DNA from: Pseudomonadota bacterium
GTDB taxonomy: Bacteria > Pseudomonadota > Gammaproteobacteria > Burkholderiales > Ferrovaceae
Assembly (NCBI GenBank): GCA_021796835.1
Contig: JAKABO010000019.1
Location: forward strand, 1-37,963
DNA: 37,963 nt
Reading direction: 5' to 3'
The translations under genes and the position numbers were made by a program. The notes beneath the pieces are model-generated. The model searched no databases. It saw nothing but the letters and a program-made list of their open reading frames with translations, and had not been told where the DNA came from. The stretch's first letter is position 1. Each line of letters starts with the position of its first letter. Shown here piece by piece: positions 35,967 to 37,963 of the stretch.

Positions 35967-37400
35967 CTATTCGATGCGTTCACCATGCAGGACCAGATCC
36001 AGTCCTTCACGTTCTTCTTCTTCACTGACACGCAACCCCATGACCATGTCGATGACCTTGAGCAGAACGAAGGAGACCACGAATCCGTAGACCACCGTCA
36101 CGCCGACACCCAAAGCCTGGGTCGCCAGGCTGCCATCCATGGCACTGATTTCCTTGACATTGAAGACCCCGGTCAGCAAGGCTCCCACGATCCCGCCGAT
36201 GCCATGCACGCCGAAGGCATCCAGGGAATCATCGTAACCCAGCATATGTTTCAAACTGGTGGCAGCCCAGAAACAGATCACGCCTGCCGCCAGTCCGATG
36301 GCGATGGCTCCGCCCGTGGCCACGAAACCGGAGGCTGGCGTAATGGCCACCAACCCGGCCACGGCCCCGGAAGCAATACCCAGAACACTGGGTTTGCCCT
36401 TGGTCAGCCATTCGGCAAACATCCAGGACAGAGCCGCCACCGCTGTAGCGACCTGAGTCACCACCATGGCCATCCCGGCACGGCCATCGGCCGCCACCGC
36501 AGAACCGGCGTTGAAACCGAACCAGCCCACCCACAACATGGAGGCACCCACCAGCGTCAGTACCAGATTATGGGGTGCCATGGGTTCCTTGCCATAGCCC
36601 ACCCGCTTGCCCAATACCAACGCCGCCGCCAGACCCGCGACCCCGGCATTGATGTGCACCACCGTGCCCCCGGCAAAGTCCAACACGCCTTTGCCCGCCA
36701 GCCAGCCTCCCGGCTCCCAGACCCAATGCGCGATCGGGGAATACACCAGCAACGACCAAAGTGTGATGAACACCATCATGGCAGAGAACTTCATGCGTTC
36801 GGCAAAGGCCCCGGCAATCAATGCGGGCGTAATGATGGCAAAAGTCATCTGGAACATCATGTAGACCGATTCCGGAATGGATGTGGCAGCATGGTGCACC
36901 ATCACCTTCTTGGCCTCATTCTGATACAGCATGCCATCCAGCAGGAAGCGCCCCATGCCCCCGAGCCAGGGCGTTCCAGGCATGAAGGCCAGACTGTAGC
37001 CTGCCACGACCCATAACACCGTCACCAGGGCACAGATGGCAAAACTCTGCATCAGGGTGGCCAGCACGTTCTTTTTGCGAACCATCCCACCATAAAACAG
37101 CGCCAAACCCGGAATGGTCATGAACAGGACCAATGCCGTGGACGTCAGCATCCAGGCCGTAGCCCCGGAATCGATTTTATCAAACCCCACCAGAAAGGGG
37201 GCAGTGGGTGTTGCCGGGGCTGCAGCAGCCGGCGCTGCGGGTGCCGGGGTAGCATCAGCGGCGGCGGGAGCAGCGGGAGCCGAAACTGCTGGCGCGGGGG
37301 TTGGCGGAGTTGCCATGTCATCTGCCATTACGGTCACAGTCCCCAAACTCAGAGACAGCGCCAAGGCGGCAACTTTCAATGTTTTCCAGCGTGCTTTCAT
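35967..37400 (-). CDS. amtB: ammonium transporter AmtB
   Basis: Trimeric inner-membrane NH4+/NH3 channel. It has 477 residues, with a signal peptide (to VTVMA, about residue 27) followed by a ~40-residue Ala/Pro-rich segment before the first helix; that linker is longer than in E. coli. The eleven-helix core carries the twin pore His in PIAHWVW and FGVHGIGG, and the family signature DFAGGTVVHINAG. The cytosolic tail (EEEEREGLDLVLHGE) matches the GlnK-binding region. The ATG at 37400 has GGAG 7 bp upstream; an in-frame ATG at 37406 has only a 1-bp spacing. glnK lies 11 bp upstream, so the two are coupled. Expected to be nitrogen-controlled. Confidence 0.97.
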   Translation of the reverse strand: MKARWKTLKVAALALSLSLGTVTVMADDMATPPTPAPAVSAPAAPAAADATPAPAAPAAAAPATPTAPFLVGFDKIDSGATAWMLTSTALVLFMTIPGLALFYGGMVRKKNVLATLMQSFAICALVTVLWVVAGYSLAFMPGTPWLGGMGRFLLDGMLYQNEAKKVMVHHAATSIPESVYMMFQMTFAIITPALIAGAFAERMKFSAMMVFITLWSLLVYSPIAHWVWEPGGWLAGKGVLDFAGGTVVHINAGVAGLAAALVLGKRVGYGKEPMAPHNLVLTLVGASMLWVGWFGFNAGSAVAADGRAGMAMVVTQVATAVAALSWMFAEWLTKGKPSVLGIASGAVAGLVAITPASGFVATGGAIAIGLAAGVICFWAATSLKHMLGYDDSLDAFGVHGIGGIVGALLTGVFNVKEISAMDGSLATQALGVGVTVVYGFVVSFVLLKVIDMVMGLRVSEEEEREGLDLVLHGERIE

Positions 37401-37411
37401 TTTCATTCTCC

Positions 37412-37774
<363 letters not shown>

Positions 37775-37778
37775 TTAG

Positions 37779-37963
37779 TTAAAACTTGTAGATGCCTTGC
37801 AAACCATAAGTCACCATGCTTTGGTACAGAGTTCCATTGGACGAAGCAAAGATGCCCTGGCTCGCACGGTCTCCCCGCAGTTCGGCCCGCAGTTCGAAGT
37901 CTTTGACCGGCGCATACCCCAGAGTCAGGGTCGCTTCCCGCACCGTATCGGGACCCGGCAGTG
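37779..37963 (-). CDS. outer-membrane porin, copy 2 (C-terminal part only)
   Basis: The last 60 codons of a porin whose start lies beyond the window; no ATG is included. The visible residues include TVREATLTLGYAPVKDFELR and end TYGLQGIYKF. They differ from the end of the porin at 34513-35790 at a minority of positions (for example KDFELRAELRGDR versus KSFELRGEIREDR), so it is a paralogue and not an identical duplicate. The stop TAA at 37779-37781 lies 28 bp before glnK on the same strand. Confidence 0.9.
   Translation of the reverse strand, partial: LPGPDTVREATLTLGYAPVKDFELRAELRGDRASQGIFASSNGTLYQSMVTYGLQGIYKF

Overview
The window looks like ordinary chromosome of a betaproteobacterium. It is moderately GC-rich by eye (not computed). 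The gene content and order fit that class: argH-lptM-lysA, aroE-mtgA, yqgE-ruvX-pyrB-pyrC', glnA-ntrB-ntrC, a CIRCE-controlled groESL, and porin/glnK/amtB. I cannot assign a genus. I see no tRNA, rRNA, insertion sequence, integrase, prophage or CRISPR array. The genes are densely packed and no gene-free stretch exceeds about 300 bp.

Layout, left to right. 1-4353 (+): 3' part of a Kef-type K+/H+ antiporter, recG, ubiA. 4399-6507 (-): a small outer-membrane barrel protein and dacB (PBP4). 6600-8780 (+): heat-shock promoter, CIRCE operator, groES-groEL and a strong terminator. 8849-11757 (+): argH, lptM, lysA. 11841-12527 (+): a lysine/proline-rich histone-H1/AlgP-like protein. 12556-14557 (-): rhodanese, aroE and mtgA as overlapping genes. 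14558-18861 (+): a complete nitrogen-control locus with two NtrC boxes, a sigma-54 promoter, glnA, a terminator, ntrB and ntrC. 18858-19625 (-): exonuclease III. 19847-20398 (+): a small outer-membrane barrel protein with palindromes upstream. 20450-20995 (-): a Slp-family lipoprotein with a Met-rich tail. 21246-26637 (+): yqgE, ruvX, pyrB, a pseudo-dihydroorotase and prlC. 26651-34434 (-): metH, mpl, an RNase II-family gene and tonB (transcribed in that order) as a tight operon. 34513-37963 (-): porin, amtB, glnK, and the end of a second, paralogous porin.

Nitrogen control is the main theme. glnA has the enhancer/sigma-54 architecture of enteric glnA, with the regulator genes ntrBC directly downstream. 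Some 20 kb away the PII/ammonium-transporter pair glnK-amtB sits between two copies of a porin. The 28-bp gap between the upstream porin and glnK leaves no room for a terminator, so that porin and glnK are probably cotranscribed.

I found no clearly new multi-gene system. The items most worth a second look are: the porin-glnK-amtB-porin arrangement; a RuvX whose third predicted catalytic acid is His; a DHOase homologue lacking its HxH metal site next to pyrB; palindromes upstream of the outer-membrane gene at 19847; a 20-bp tandem repeat that duplicates the Shine-Dalgarno of the outer-membrane gene at 4899; and a glnA terminator that overlaps the ntrB start.
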